64,000 bases of DNA from Bradyrhizobium sp. CB1717 (GCF_029714325.1 NZ_CP121666.1:6727001-6791000); one strand, 5' to 3'; shown: positions 43,245 to 52,503, numbered from the stretch's first letter. Notes: generated from the sequence alone by a model not told the origin. Made by a program: numbers and translations.

Positions 43245-43793
43245 ATGCCCGCCACCGACGATATGCAGAAGGCACGGCGCTTCCGCGAGGCGGCGCTACC
43301 CTATCTCGACGACGTCTACACGCTCGCACGCTACCTGCTGCGCGATGCCTCCGACGCCGAGGACGCGGTGCAGGAATGCTATCTGCGCGCCCTGAAGCAT
43401 TTTGACAGCTACCGCGGGCCGGCGATGAAGCCCTGGCTGTTCGCGATCCTGCGCAATGTCTGCAACGCAGAATACGCGCGCCGCGCGCACCGGCCCAGCG
43501 CGATCGAGGACACGCCCGGCGCCGCCGAGCAGACGCCGCTCTGGCAGGAGACCGAGGCGAGCCCCGAGACCGAAGTACTGCGCAGCCGCGATGCCGGCGC
43601 GATCCGCAAGCTGATCGACGCACTCGCCGAGCCATTCAAGGAAACCTTCGTGCTGCGTGAGATCAACAACCTGTCCTATCGTGAAATCGCCGAGGCCGTC
43701 GGCGTCCCCGTCGGCACCGTGATGTCCCGCCTCGCCCGCGCCCGCGCCATGTTGCGGGCGGCCTGGACGGCGGAAGAGGAGCAAGCGAAATGA
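43245..43793 (+). CDS. ECF sigma factor with zinc anti-sigma partner
   Basis: 182 residues from ATG 43245 (GCGAGGAGC upstream). Region 2 (ALPYLDDVYTLARYLLRDASDAEDAVQECYLRAL; MKPWLFAILRNVCNAEYARR) and region 4 (LAEPFKETFVLREINNLSYREIAEAVGVPVGTVMSRLARARAML) are complete. The frame extends upstream to 43128, but that part overlaps the cupredoxin end and lacks family sequence. It overlaps the anti-sigma gene by four bases (ATGA). Its targets probably include the metallophosphoesterase and cupredoxin genes directly upstream. Confidence 0.92.
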   Translation: MPATDDMQKARRFREAALPYLDDVYTLARYLLRDASDAEDAVQECYLRALKHFDSYRGPAMKPWLFAILRNVCNAEYARRAHRPSAIEDTPGAAEQTPLWQETEASPETEVLRSRDAGAIRKLIDALAEPFKETFVLREINNLSYREIAEAVGVPVGTVMSRLARARAMLRAAWTAEEEQAK

Positions 43794-44557
43794 CCTGCGA
43801 CGAAGCAAGGATCCTGCTTCACGCGCTGCTCGACAACGAGCTCGACGCCGGCCACGCGCGCGAGGTCGAAGCTCATATCGCGAGCTGTCCGAACTGCGCC
43901 GCCGAGCTTGCCGCGCAGCGCGAGATGCGACGCGTGCTCGCCGATACCGATCTGCGCTACACCGCGCCGGCGGACTTGCGCGCCCGCATCGAGGCGGCGC
44001 TGCCGCAGCCGCAGCGCCTGCAACCGAGCCGCCGCTCCGTGCTGCGCGGCTTTGCGATGGGCTCGGCGGTCTCCGCGCTCGCCGCCTCCGGCGTCGTCGC
44101 CGTGGTGCTGCGCCAGGATGACCAGCAGCGCATCCTGTCGGAGGTCGTATCCGCGCATCTGCGCTCGCTCCAGGCCGGCCACCTCACCGACGTGGTCTCG
44201 ACCGACCAGCACACCGTCAAGCCCTGGTTCAACGGCAAGCTCGACGTCGCCCCGCCCGTGATCGACCTCACCGCGCAAGGTTTTACGCTGGTCGGCGGCC
44301 GGCTCGACTATATCGACGCCCGCGCCATCGGCGCCGTGGTCTACCGGCGCCGGCAACACGTGATCAATTTGTTCGTGTCGCAAACCGCGAGCACCGAGCA
44401 CCGGCCGCCGAAGACCCAGACCATGCAAGGCTTCAACTGCCGCCGCTGGGGCGGCCGCGGCCTGAACTTCTGGGCCGTCAGCGATCTCGGCGCCGACGAG
44501 CTCGCCGAGTTCGTCGACAAGTTCGAGGCGGCGATGAAGGCGAATGTGGAGGGGTAG
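43790..44557 (+). CDS. Transmembrane zinc-binding anti-sigma factor
   Basis: 255 residues. A ZAS/zf-HC2 domain lies at ~1-45 with the HxxxCxxC motif: His29, Cys33, Cys36 (HIASCPNC), and Cys3 as a possible fourth ligand. A membrane helix at ~90-108 (GSAVSALAASGVVAVVL) is followed by a ~145-residue periplasmic domain (VSAHLRSLQAGHLTDVVSTD; KLDVAPPVIDLTAQGFTLVGGRLDYID; RRWGGRGLNFWAVSDL). This matches anti-sigma factors that release their sigma on redox or metal change. It is co-translated with the sigma gene. The periplasmic part is the probable sensor and resembles that of other Bradyrhizobium-type ZAS proteins. Confidence 0.9.
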   Translation: MTCDEARILLHALLDNELDAGHAREVEAHIASCPNCAAELAAQREMRRVLADTDLRYTAPADLRARIEAALPQPQRLQPSRRSVLRGFAMGSAVSALAASGVVAVVLRQDDQQRILSEVVSAHLRSLQAGHLTDVVSTDQHTVKPWFNGKLDVAPPVIDLTAQGFTLVGGRLDYIDARAIGAVVYRRRQHVINLFVSQTASTEHRPPKTQTMQGFNCRRWGGRGLNFWAVSDLGADELAEFVDKFEAAMKANVEG

Positions 44558-44574
44558 CGCGTCTGCTCACGCCA

Positions 44575-44979
44575 TCATTCGAGCGGAGGAAACCGCTCGA
44601 ACACGGGCAGTTCGTGGGCGCGCTCCATCCAGCCGATCCGCTCGGCGACCTGGATGTGCATCGTCGCCGGAACGGCGTCGGGGTCGTCGTAGGTGCCGCT
44701 CTGGATGTCGATGACGCCAGGCATCAGGTTCTCGTTGATGTAGAACAGCCCCGTGCCACAATCGGCGCAGAAGTGCCGGCGTCCATGCTCGGAGGAATGA
44801 TAGATCTTGGGCTGTCCGCGGACGACCTTGACTGCGTCGAGCGAATACATCGCCCAGCCGACCATCGGTGCCCCGGAATGGCGGCGGCAATCGACGCAAT
44901 GGCAGAGTGCGTGCACCATCGTGTCGCCGCTCACTTCATAGCGAATCGCACCGCAATGACAGCCGCCAGTCACAGGCAT
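44575..44979 (-). CDS. GFA family protein (CENP-V/glutathione-dependent formaldehyde-activating fold)
   Basis: 134 residues. Zinc ligands of the Mss4-like GFA fold are all visible: CHC (Cys7, Cys9), CHCVDC (Cys26, Cys28, Cys31) and CADC (Cys71, Cys74). The family was named after an enzyme that condenses glutathione with formaldehyde, but most members, including short ones like this, have no proven activity. It is a single gene, converging with the sigma operon 17 bases away. Confidence 0.9.
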   Translation of the reverse strand: MPVTGGCHCGAIRYEVSGDTMVHALCHCVDCRRHSGAPMVGWAMYSLDAVKVVRGQPKIYHSSEHGRRHFCADCGTGLFYINENLMPGVIDIQSGTYDDPDAVPATMHIQVAERIGWMERAHELPVFERFPPLE

Positions 44980-45094
44980 GGCTCACTCCTCTCCCGGTCA
45001 GGTCAATGCCGGGAAGGTAAGGGCCGATTTGGAGTTTCAGGAGGCGGGCTGCTTCAGCAGGTCGCATGTCGCGACATCAGGCCGCGGCGGAGCC

Positions 45095-46486
45095 TCAGGC
45101 CGACCGCCGCACCGCGTTGTCCACGAGCGTCTTGCCGAGCGACCAGATCGCACCGGGGACCTTGTGGCTGCCGGCAATGACGTCGTCGAACGCCTTCTCG
45201 ATCCAGCTGCAGTCTTCCTCGGTGATGGTGAGCGGCGGCAGCAGCTTGATGGTGTGGCTGCCGTGGCCGGCGACTTGCGTGAGGATCTTGTGATCCTTGA
45301 ACAGCGGCACGGTGATGAGCTGGCAGAACAGGCCCTTGTTGGCGGTCTCCAGCACGTTCCACGAAGCCCGCAGGCGCAGCGATTTCGGCGGGCCGAACTC
45401 GATGCCGATCATCAGGCCCTTGCCACGGACTTCCTTCAGCAGCTCGTAGCCGGGCACCATGCGCGTCAGCGCCAGGCGCAGCTCGGCGCCGCGCTTGGCG
45501 GCCGCATCGATGAGCTTCTCCGATTCCATCACGTCGAGCGTGGCGATGCCCGCGGCCATGGCGAGGTCGTTCTTGGAGAAGGTGGAGCCGTGCACGACCG
45601 CGCGGTCCATCTGATTGAAGATCTTGTCGAAGATGCTCTTGCGCGTCAGCACCGCGCCAACCGGCACGTGGCCGCCCGAGAGCGATTTCGACAGCAGCAC
45701 CATGTCGGGCTCGACGTTCCAGTGCTCGACCGCGAGGAAGCGGCCGGTGCGGCCCATGCCGGTCTGGATCTCGTCGGCGACGAACAGCGTGCCGTATTTC
45801 TTGCAGAGCGCGGCGGCGCCGGGCAGGAACTCATCGCTGGGCATGTTGACGCCCTTGCCCTGGATCGGCTCCACGACGAAGGCGGCAACCTCGCGCGAGG
45901 CCAGCGCCTTTTCGAGCGCGGCCAGATCGTTGAACGGGACCGGGGTGCAGCCCGGCAACAGCGGCTCGAAACCGGTGCGGAAGTTCGAATCACCGGTCAG
46001 CGACAGCGCGCCATAGGTCAGGCCGTGGTAGCCGTGGGCGCAATAGACGATGCCGGGGCGCCCCGTCGCCCCCCGCGCGAACTTGATCGCGGCCTCGACG
46101 CATTCCGCGCCGGAATTGGCAAAGAACACCTTGTCGAGATAGGGGACGTATTTCAGCAGGCGCTCGGCCAGCACGCCGGCGAGCGTCGAGACGTCGAACT
46201 GGACGAGGTTGGGCAGGTCGGCATCGAGCACGCTCTTGAGCGCCTCGCGCATGACCGGATGATTGCGCCCGATCGCAAACACGCCAAAGCCGGACAACAG
46301 GTCTAGGTAGCGCGCACCCTCGCGGTCGTAGAGGTACTGCCCCTGCCCCTTCTGAAAGCCGACATCGTAGCCGATGGTCTTCAGGACCCGGACGAATTGC
46401 TCGTTCAGATACCGATTATGCAGGGCGCTGCGCTGGGCCTGCCGGTCCGCGAACAGCTGAGACATGTCTGGATTTGGACTGTGCAT
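45095..46486 (-). CDS. hpnO: Hopanoid-cluster class III aminotransferase (HpnO)
   Basis: 463 residues. A PLP fold-type I enzyme: Asp238 in FVADEIQTGMGRTG binds the ring nitrogen, and Lys267 in LLSKSLSGGHVPVG is the Schiff-base lysine; FFANSGAECVEAAIKFAR (121-138) holds the phosphate. Within the acetylornithine/ornithine aminotransferase clan, the position next to hpnN and the other hpn genes points to HpnO, which forms aminobacteriohopanetriol by amination of the hopanoid side chain. ATG 46465, seven codons in, is another possible start. If it is not HpnO it would be an omega-amino-acid aminotransferase. Confidence 0.82.
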   Translation of the reverse strand: MHSPNPDMSQLFADRQAQRSALHNRYLNEQFVRVLKTIGYDVGFQKGQGQYLYDREGARYLDLLSGFGVFAIGRNHPVMREALKSVLDADLPNLVQFDVSTLAGVLAERLLKYVPYLDKVFFANSGAECVEAAIKFARGATGRPGIVYCAHGYHGLTYGALSLTGDSNFRTGFEPLLPGCTPVPFNDLAALEKALASREVAAFVVEPIQGKGVNMPSDEFLPGAAALCKKYGTLFVADEIQTGMGRTGRFLAVEHWNVEPDMVLLSKSLSGGHVPVGAVLTRKSIFDKIFNQMDRAVVHGSTFSKNDLAMAAGIATLDVMESEKLIDAAAKRGAELRLALTRMVPGYELLKEVRGKGLMIGIEFGPPKSLRLRASWNVLETANKGLFCQLITVPLFKDHKILTQVAGHGSHTIKLLPPLTITEEDCSWIEKAFDDVIAGSHKVPGAIWSLGKTLVDNAVRRSA

Positions 46487-46629
46487 CCGCTACATACTTC
46501 GGTTGAGGGCCGTCTCGTCAACTGGAAAACGGACCGTTACTGTAAACGGTCTGTGCGGCCTTTTGCCCTTTTTCGGACCATCTTCGCAAGCACAGCTTTT
46601 AGATCATGTTGCACTGCCAAGGAACACTC

Positions 46630-47304
46630 ATGCGTTTGGCCCTTTACACCGGAATTATACTGGCTGGCGGTTACGCCTGCCTGACCCCGGCCCTCGCCGC
46701 CGATCCCACCGGCGACTGGCGGGTCGCCGACGGCGTCGCCAACATCCGCGTCGCCCAGTGCAATGGCAGCATGTGGGGCGCGGTTTCCTGGGAAAAGAAG
46801 CCCGGCGGCCGCGACGAGAACAACCCGGATGTCTCGAAAAAGAACAGGCCGACGCTCGGCATGCCGACCCTGATCGACATGAAGAAGAAGCCCGGCGCCG
46901 ATCAGTGGGAAGGACAGGTCTATAACGCGCAAGACGGCCAGACCTACAGTGCGACCATCACACCTGTCGGCACCGACCAGCTCGAAATCAAGGGCTGCGT
47001 GATGGGCTTCCTCTGTGGTGGCGAGACCTGGACCCGAGTCGGGCCGCCGATCCCCTTGAGCCCCGCCAATGCCATGGCCAAGGGCGCGCCGAAGTCCGCC
47101 GGCGCGGCGCCGAAAGCCCAGGGAACACAACAGGGAGCACAACAGGCAGCGCAACAAGCAGCCCAGCCCCCCCAAGCCACGACGGGCGCCACAGCGTCTG
47201 CGCCGGCCGCGAAGACCGCCGCGACCAAGCCCGGTCAGAAGGGCGCCGCCGATCCCGTCGGCGACATCTGCCTACTCCCTGACATTGCGGGGCTTGCCCA
47301 TTAG
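46630..47304 (+). CDS. DUF2147 exported protein with Gln/Ala-rich C-terminal tail
   Basis: 224 residues from ATG 46630 (AAGGAACAC upstream). A signal peptide ends at ALAA; the mature part begins DPTGDWRVADGVANIRVAQC, the DUF2147 start, and goes on to LEIKGCVMGFLCGGETWTRV near its end (~145). DUF2147 proteins are small periplasmic beta-barrel-like proteins of unknown role. The last ~80 residues are low complexity (Gln/Ala/Pro/Thr), ending LLPDIAGLAH. The final 33 bases overlap the 3' end of hpnN on the other strand. It sits between hpnO and hpnN, so a link to the envelope or hopanoids is possible but unproved. Confidence 0.82.
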   Translation: MRLALYTGIILAGGYACLTPALAADPTGDWRVADGVANIRVAQCNGSMWGAVSWEKKPGGRDENNPDVSKKNRPTLGMPTLIDMKKKPGADQWEGQVYNAQDGQTYSATITPVGTDQLEIKGCVMGFLCGGETWTRVGPPIPLSPANAMAKGAPKSAGAAPKAQGTQQGAQQAAQQAAQPPQATTGATASAPAAKTAATKPGQKGAADPVGDICLLPDIAGLAH

Positions 47305-49860
47305 GGCCGGCTGGAACAGCAGCACCGCGGCGAGCGTCGTCACCAGCGAGAGCGCCAGCAGCTTGCCCATGCTCGACGTGCCGGGATGGCTCGACAGCCA
47401 CAGGCTGCCGAACGCGGTCGCCGTCGTCAGCGCGCTGAAGAAGATCGCGCGCGTCAGGCTGGTCTGAAGCAGGTTTGTTCTGCCGGAGCGCCAGGCCACG
47501 ACATAATAGATCTTGAACGCGACGCCGACGCCGAGCAGCAGCGGGAACGCGACGATGTTGGCGAAGTTGAGCGGCAGACCGATCAACACGCAGATTTCGA
47601 GCGTCACAGCGCCGGCAACCAGAAGCGGCACCAGCGTCATCAGCACGTCCACGAACCGGCGCAGCGTGATCCACAGCAAGAGGCCGATCACGAGCAGCGC
47701 GTAGATGCCGGCGTGGATGAACGCCTTCACCACGGTATCGCCGGACTTCAGGATCGAGACCGGCCCGCCGATCGCGGTCGGCTCGGCCTTGAGCACCGCC
47801 GCCGCAAATTTGCGCAGCGTGTCGTTGTCGTTGGGATCGCCCTTGGGCAGCGCCTCGACGCGGATGATGCCGTCCTTGCTCTTCCAGGCGCTGACGAGAT
47901 CGGGCGGCAGTGAGCTCAAGGTGACGGGGCCTGCCTGCAACGCGTTCCTGAGCTGGTCGAACACGATCTTCATCGGCGTGACGAAGACGTCCTGGGCCTT
48001 GTTGCGCGTAGCCTCGTCGCCATTGGCGAGCTTCTCGAGCGCATCGGCGAGCCGGCGCGAGGCGACCGCGCCCGGGCCCTTCGCGTCACCGGCGGTCCGG
48101 CGCAGATTGTCGACCGACGATTTCAGCGATTCCACGTTCTCCTGGTCCGTCGGCGCCGCATCGATCTGATCAGGATTGAGCGCGGGGTTCAGCACCTTGG
48201 CGCCCTGCGCGATCAGCTTCAGCTTCGGCTGCTGGTCCTGCGGCACGAAGCTGTCGAGCGACATCACCCGGAGCACCTCGGGCACCTTCTCCAGCTTCGC
48301 CTGGACCTGTCTTGCCTGCTCCTCCGACGTGGTCATCACGTTGATGGCATTGGCGCCGGTGTTGGGATCCTTGCGCAGGTCGAGGAAGGTCGCGATCGAC
48401 TCGGCGTGCGGATTGCGCAGGTTCATCGGGTTGAAGTCGAACTTCATGAAGTAGAGCAGCGGCAGGCCGGCGAGCGCGAGCAGCAGCGTGCCCCCGACGA
48501 CCAGGACGCGATGCTTCTCCAGGAAGTGGTCGAGTGGCGCCAGGAAGGCGTAGCCGACCGGCTCCATCTCGCCGGGCGGGTTCAGAAGCTTCAGCAGCGC
48601 CGGCAGAACGGTGATCGAGGAGAGGAAGGCCACCAGCATGCCGACGCCGGCGATCTGTCCCAGCTCCGCGATGCCCTGGTAGTCAGTCGGCATGAAGCAA
48701 AGGAAGCCGGCCGCGGTCGCCATCGCCGCGAGCGACAGCGGCACCGCCGAGCGTTTCGCAGCCAGCACCAGCGCACCGGAGAGGTCGTTGTGCTTGTAGC
48801 GCTCCGAGCGATAGCGGACGCTGTACTGGATGCCGAAATCGACGCCGAGGCCGACGAACAGCACCGCGAACGCGATCGACAGCAGATTGAATGATCCGAC
48901 CATCATCAGGCCGGCTGCCGTCGTGATCGCGAGGCCGACGAAGAGATTGACGAACACGGCGAAGATGATCTTCGCCGAATGCAGCGCCAGCCACAGGATC
49001 AGCAGCACGACGAGAACGGTGCCGACGCCGTTGACGACGGCGCCTTCCTGAACGGTCGCGTATTCCTCGTTCGCAATCGGGACCGGACCGGTCAGGCGCA
49101 CCCGCGCCTGGAATTTGGTCGGGAAATCGAGATCGGCGGCCGCCTTGCGGATTGCGTCGGTGGCGTCCTTGCCGGGCTCCAGCGCGTTGTAGTCGAGGAT
49201 CGGCTTGAACTCGATGAAGGCCCGCTTGTCCGAATCCGACAGCGGCTCGTCGCTGACCAGTTCGCGCCAGGAGAAGCTCGCATTGCCCTTGTTGAGCACG
49301 GTCTCGACGGTCTGCGCGATCTGGTTGAAGGGCCGCGCGGTGCCGTCGAGCTTCACCTGCCCCCGCTTGACGCCGGCAAGCCCGGTCTCGAGCGCGCCGG
49401 TCAGGCCGCGGATCGAGGGATCGCCCGCCATGATCTCGATCAGGGGCGCTGCGGATTCGAATTGACTGGTCGCCTTGGCAACCTCTTCGGTCGGCAAGAA
49501 CAACAGGCCATTCCGCTCGAAGAACTCGCCGGTGCCGAGCTGCTGCATCGACACGAAATTGGTCTTGTCGTCTTTCAGCTTCGCGTAGAGCGCATCCGCC
49601 GCGGCGGTCGCCATCTCCGGCGTCCTGGCCTCGACGACCGCCAGAATCGTCGCATCGCGGTCGAAGGCGCGGTCGAACTGCTGGTCGCGCTGCCGCCAGT
49701 CGAGATTTTTGGCAATCAGCGAATTGATGTCGGTGTTGATGGCGAAATGGCGCGCAGCGTAATAGCCCGCGGCCACCGACAGCAGGAGCCCAAGAACGAC
49801 GACGAGGGAGGCAAGCCGGGTGCAGGCCCTGACGATGGCAACGACTACGCTTTGCAGCAC
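47272..49860 (-). CDS. hpnN: Hopanoid transporter HpnN (MMPL/RND family)
   Basis: 862 residues from GTG 49860. The protein has a first membrane helix (~17-37), a periplasmic loop, five helices (~275-430; FAVLFVGLGVDFGIQYSVRYR), a helix at ~450, a second loop and five more helices (~715-850; FPLLLGVGVAFKIYYVVAW). This is the two-fold RND/MMPL arrangement. HpnN moves hopanoids from the inner to the outer membrane in Rhodopseudomonas and Burkholderia, and its place beside hpnO, ispH and hpnH supports that role. The gene diverges from ispH and converges on the DUF2147 gene with a 33-base overlap. Confidence 0.92.
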   Translation of the reverse strand: MLQSVVVAIVRACTRLASLVVVLGLLLSVAAGYYAARHFAINTDINSLIAKNLDWRQRDQQFDRAFDRDATILAVVEARTPEMATAAADALYAKLKDDKTNFVSMQQLGTGEFFERNGLLFLPTEEVAKATSQFESAAPLIEIMAGDPSIRGLTGALETGLAGVKRGQVKLDGTARPFNQIAQTVETVLNKGNASFSWRELVSDEPLSDSDKRAFIEFKPILDYNALEPGKDATDAIRKAAADLDFPTKFQARVRLTGPVPIANEEYATVQEGAVVNGVGTVLVVLLILWLALHSAKIIFAVFVNLFVGLAITTAAGLMMVGSFNLLSIAFAVLFVGLGVDFGIQYSVRYRSERYKHNDLSGALVLAAKRSAVPLSLAAMATAAGFLCFMPTDYQGIAELGQIAGVGMLVAFLSSITVLPALLKLLNPPGEMEPVGYAFLAPLDHFLEKHRVLVVGGTLLLALAGLPLLYFMKFDFNPMNLRNPHAESIATFLDLRKDPNTGANAINVMTTSEEQARQVQAKLEKVPEVLRVMSLDSFVPQDQQPKLKLIAQGAKVLNPALNPDQIDAAPTDQENVESLKSSVDNLRRTAGDAKGPGAVASRRLADALEKLANGDEATRNKAQDVFVTPMKIVFDQLRNALQAGPVTLSSLPPDLVSAWKSKDGIIRVEALPKGDPNDNDTLRKFAAAVLKAEPTAIGGPVSILKSGDTVVKAFIHAGIYALLVIGLLLWITLRRFVDVLMTLVPLLVAGAVTLEICVLIGLPLNFANIVAFPLLLGVGVAFKIYYVVAWRSGRTNLLQTSLTRAIFFSALTTATAFGSLWLSSHPGTSSMGKLLALSLVTTLAAVLLFQPALMGKPRNVRE

Positions 49861-50321
49861 TTCTTTTCTTTCTGCGGTTAACAGCTTGCCGGAAACGCCC
49901 GCTGTTTATCGGAGTTCCCGGGCGAAACCTATTGCTGTTTTGAGTGGTTCTCGCCGCAAGAAGGTTCGAGGTAAACGGCGGAAGACCGTGGCAAAATCAT
50001 GCGGGGCGGTCGGTATAGCCGTGCAGTTGAGGCGGGAAAGTGACGAAGGGGTGAGCACAAATGTCGCCATTTTGCTCACGGCACTTCCTATACTATGCTA
50101 CCGCAAAACCCAGCCGGCGGGGAACTATGGTTTCATCTGAGCTTTCCTTTCTGCCGATTTTTTGACACAAAGTGCTGTGCCTCCATGCGCCGGGCCCAGC
50201 TGGGGTGGGCGGTTACCGTGTGCGCGAGGCCAATGGTGCGTTTATTGCAACCCATTGGTCAGGTTTGGGTGCCGCTGGGGACAAGGAAGCGGATTGGTGC
50301 AACTTGCGTGATGGGCGTCCT
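49861..50321. other. Divergent intergenic region hpnN/ispH, 461 bases
   Basis: It is long for this gene-dense cluster. It is A/T-rich in places (CTATACTATGCTACCG at 50089-50104; GATTTTTTGACACAAAG at 50156-50172). TTGACA at 50162-50167 has no good -10 at 17 bases. The frame open into ispH from 50172 shows no family similarity before 50322. I see no repeat, gene or riboswitch. It should hold both promoters. Confidence 0.55.
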
Positions 50322-51248
50322 ATGGAAGTTTATCTGGCGCAGCCGCGCGGCTTCTGTGCGGGTGTGGTGCGTGCAATCGAGATCGTGGAGCGGGCCCTGG
50401 AGAAATACGGCCCGCCCGTCTACGTGCGCCACGAGATCGTGCATAACAAATACGTGGTGGAGAGCCTGAAGAACAAAGGCGCCATTTTCGTCGAGGAGCT
50501 GTCCGAGGTTCCGCCGAAATCGGTCACGGTCTTCAGCGCCCATGGCGTCGCCCGCAGCGTCGAGGAAGAGGCCGCCGCGCGCGACCTTCCGGTGCTCAAT
50601 GCCACCTGCCCGCTGGTCACGAAAGTTCACAATCAGGGGAAGCGCTACATCACCAAGGGCCGCACCCTGATCCTGATCGGCCATGCCGGCCACCCCGAAG
50701 TCGAGGGCACGATGGGCCAGGTCCCGGGGCCGGTGCTACTTGTCCAAAGCGTTGAAGAGGTTAACGCCCTGACGCTGCCGGCGGATAGCCCAGTGGCCTA
50801 CATCACCCAGACCACCCTGTCGGTCGACGACACAAGGGACATCATCGCGGCCCTCCAGGCCCGCTTTACAGATATTCAAGGCCCGGATATCCGGGATATC
50901 TGCTATGCGACACAGAACCGCCAATCTGCGGTAAGGGACTTGAGCAAGCTGGTCGACGTGATCTTGGTGGTGGGCGCTGCCAACAGCTCGAACTCGAACC
51001 GGCTCCGCGAAATCGGCACTGAAGCCGGCGTCGCGAGTTATTTGATTGCCGACGGCAGCGAGCTCAATCCGGAGTGGTTGAAAGATGCCAGGACTGTCGG
51101 CGTGACGGCCGGCGCTTCGGCGCCTGAGGTACTCGTGGATGACGTGATCGAAGCGATGCGGCGGATCGGACCGGTCAAGGTCCAGGTGCTCCCCGGTCGC
51201 GAGGAAAACATCGAATTCCGGCTTCCGGCCCAACTGGCCGCGAGCTGA
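50322..51248 (+). CDS. ispH: 4-hydroxy-3-methylbut-2-enyl diphosphate reductase IspH
   Basis: 308 residues from ATG 50322. The three cluster cysteines are Cys12 ([13 protein letters not shown]), Cys96 ([11 protein letters not shown]) and Cys194 ([11 protein letters not shown]). The catalytic Glu lies in [10 protein letters not shown], with the binding residues of HGVARS and [10 protein letters not shown]. IspH makes IPP and DMAPP in the last step of the MEP pathway. Its position 36 bases before hpnH couples precursor supply to hopanoid synthesis. The 50 codons open upstream of 50322 lack similarity and contain the probable promoter region. Confidence 0.95.
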   Translation: MEVYLAQPRGFCAGVVRAIEIVERALEKYGPPVYVRHEIVHNKYVVESLKNKGAIFVEELSEVPPKSVTVFSAHGVARSVEEEAAARDLPVLNATCPLVTKVHNQGKRYITKGRTLILIGHAGHPEVEGTMGQVPGPVLLVQSVEEVNALTLPADSPVAYITQTTLSVDDTRDIIAALQARFTDIQGPDIRDICYATQNRQSAVRDLSKLVDVILVVGAANSSNSNRLREIGTEAGVASYLIADGSELNPEWLKDARTVGVTAGASAPEVLVDDVIEAMRRIGPVKVQVLPGREENIEFRLPAQLAAS

Positions 51249-51284
51249 CCCACCTAGAATTTCAAGCCCAGAAAGAAACGTGTA

Positions 51285-52445
51285 ATGGCAATCCCCTTCT
51301 TCAAGGAAATGCGTATCGGCGGCTATTTGCTCAAGCAGAAACTGCTTGGCCGCAAGCGCTACCCGCTCGTGCTGATGCTGGAGCCGCTGTTCCGCTGCAA
51401 CCTCGCCTGCGTCGGCTGCGGCAAGATCGATTATCCCGATGCGATCCTCAACCGCCGCATGACGGCGCAGGAGTGCTGGGACGCCGCCGACGAGTGCGGC
51501 GCGCCGATGGTCGCCATTCCCGGCGGCGAGCCGCTGATCCACAAGGAGATCGGCGAGATCGTGCGCGGCCTCGTCGCGCGCAAGAAGTTCGTCTCGCTCT
51601 GCACCAACGCGCTGCTGCTGGAGAAGAAGCTCGATCTGTTCGAGCCCTCGCCGTACCTGTTCTTCTCGGTGCATCTCGACGGCCTGCGCGATCACCACGA
51701 CAAGGCGGTGTCGCAGAAGGGCGTGTTCGACCGCGCGGTCTCCGCGATCAAGGCGGCCAAGGCGCGCGGCTTCACCGTGAACGTCAACGCCACCATCTTC
51801 GACGGCCACCCGGCCGAGGAGATCGCGAAGTTCCTGGATCTCACCGTCGAGCTCGGGGTCGGCGTCTCGATGTCGCCGGGCTACGCCTATGAGCGCGCGC
51901 CGGACCAGGAGCACTTCCTCAACCGCACCAAGACCAAGAAGCTGTTCCGCGACGTCTTCGCCATGGGCAAGGGCAAGAAGTGGAATTTCATGCATTCCGG
52001 CCTGTTCCTGGACTTCCTCGCCGGCAACCAGGAATACGAGTGCACGCCCTGGGGCATGCCCGCCCGCAACATCTTCGGTTGGCAGAAGCCCTGCTACCTG
52101 CTCGGTGAAGGCTACGCAAAAACCTTCAAGGAGCTGATGGACACCACCGACTGGGAGACCTACGGCACCGGCAAGTACGAGAAGTGCGCCGACTGTATGG
52201 CCCATTGCGGCTACGAGCCGACCGCGGCAACCGCAGCCCTCAACAACCCGCTGAAGGCGATGTGGGTGTCGCTGCGCGGCATCAAGACCACTGGCCCGAT
52301 GGTGCCGGAGATCGACATGTCCAAGCAGCGCCCGGCGCAGTACATCTTCTCGGAGCAGGTCCAGAAGAAGCTCTCCGAGATCCGCAAGGACGAAGCTGCC
52401 GCAGCGCAGGAGAAGGCTGCACGGAAGGCTTCGACGGCGGCGTAA
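51285..52445 (+). CDS. hpnH: Adenosyl-hopene transferase HpnH (radical SAM)
   Basis: 386 residues. The radical-SAM cluster motif is Cys38-x3-Cys42-x2-Cys45 (LFRCNLACVGCGKID), followed by the SAM-binding GGEP (IPGGEPLIH, ~84-92). The C-terminal DUF3463 region has additional Cys residues (YECTPWG; KPCYLLGEG; CADCMAHCGY). HpnH adds a 5'-deoxyadenosyl radical to hopene to give adenosylhopane, the first step in C35 hopanoid side-chain synthesis. The product is then handled by HpnG, encoded 7 kb away beyond the sugar-uptake module. It ends with a strong terminator. Confidence 0.95.
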   Translation: MAIPFFKEMRIGGYLLKQKLLGRKRYPLVLMLEPLFRCNLACVGCGKIDYPDAILNRRMTAQECWDAADECGAPMVAIPGGEPLIHKEIGEIVRGLVARKKFVSLCTNALLLEKKLDLFEPSPYLFFSVHLDGLRDHHDKAVSQKGVFDRAVSAIKAAKARGFTVNVNATIFDGHPAEEIAKFLDLTVELGVGVSMSPGYAYERAPDQEHFLNRTKTKKLFRDVFAMGKGKKWNFMHSGLFLDFLAGNQEYECTPWGMPARNIFGWQKPCYLLGEGYAKTFKELMDTTDWETYGTGKYEKCADCMAHCGYEPTAATAALNNPLKAMWVSLRGIKTTGPMVPEIDMSKQRPAQYIFSEQVQKKLSEIRKDEAAAAQEKAARKASTAA

Positions 52446-52471
52446 GCGCGGGCTACGAACATCGAAATGCA

Positions 52472-52503
52472 AAAGCCCGGTCGCTATCGCGACCGGGCTT
52501 TTT
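52472..52503 (+). terminator. Rho-independent terminator of ispH-hpnH
   Basis: AAAGCCCGGTCGC (52472-52484) pairs with GCGACCGGGCTTT (near 52489-52501), then TTTCTTTTG follows. It closes the ispH-hpnH transcript before the sugar-uptake module. Confidence 0.92.

Noticed and set aside
50162..50184. TTGACA before ispH as a housekeeping promoter
   Set aside because: No -10 element at 16-18 bases; alphaproteobacterial promoters cannot be called on the -35 alone.
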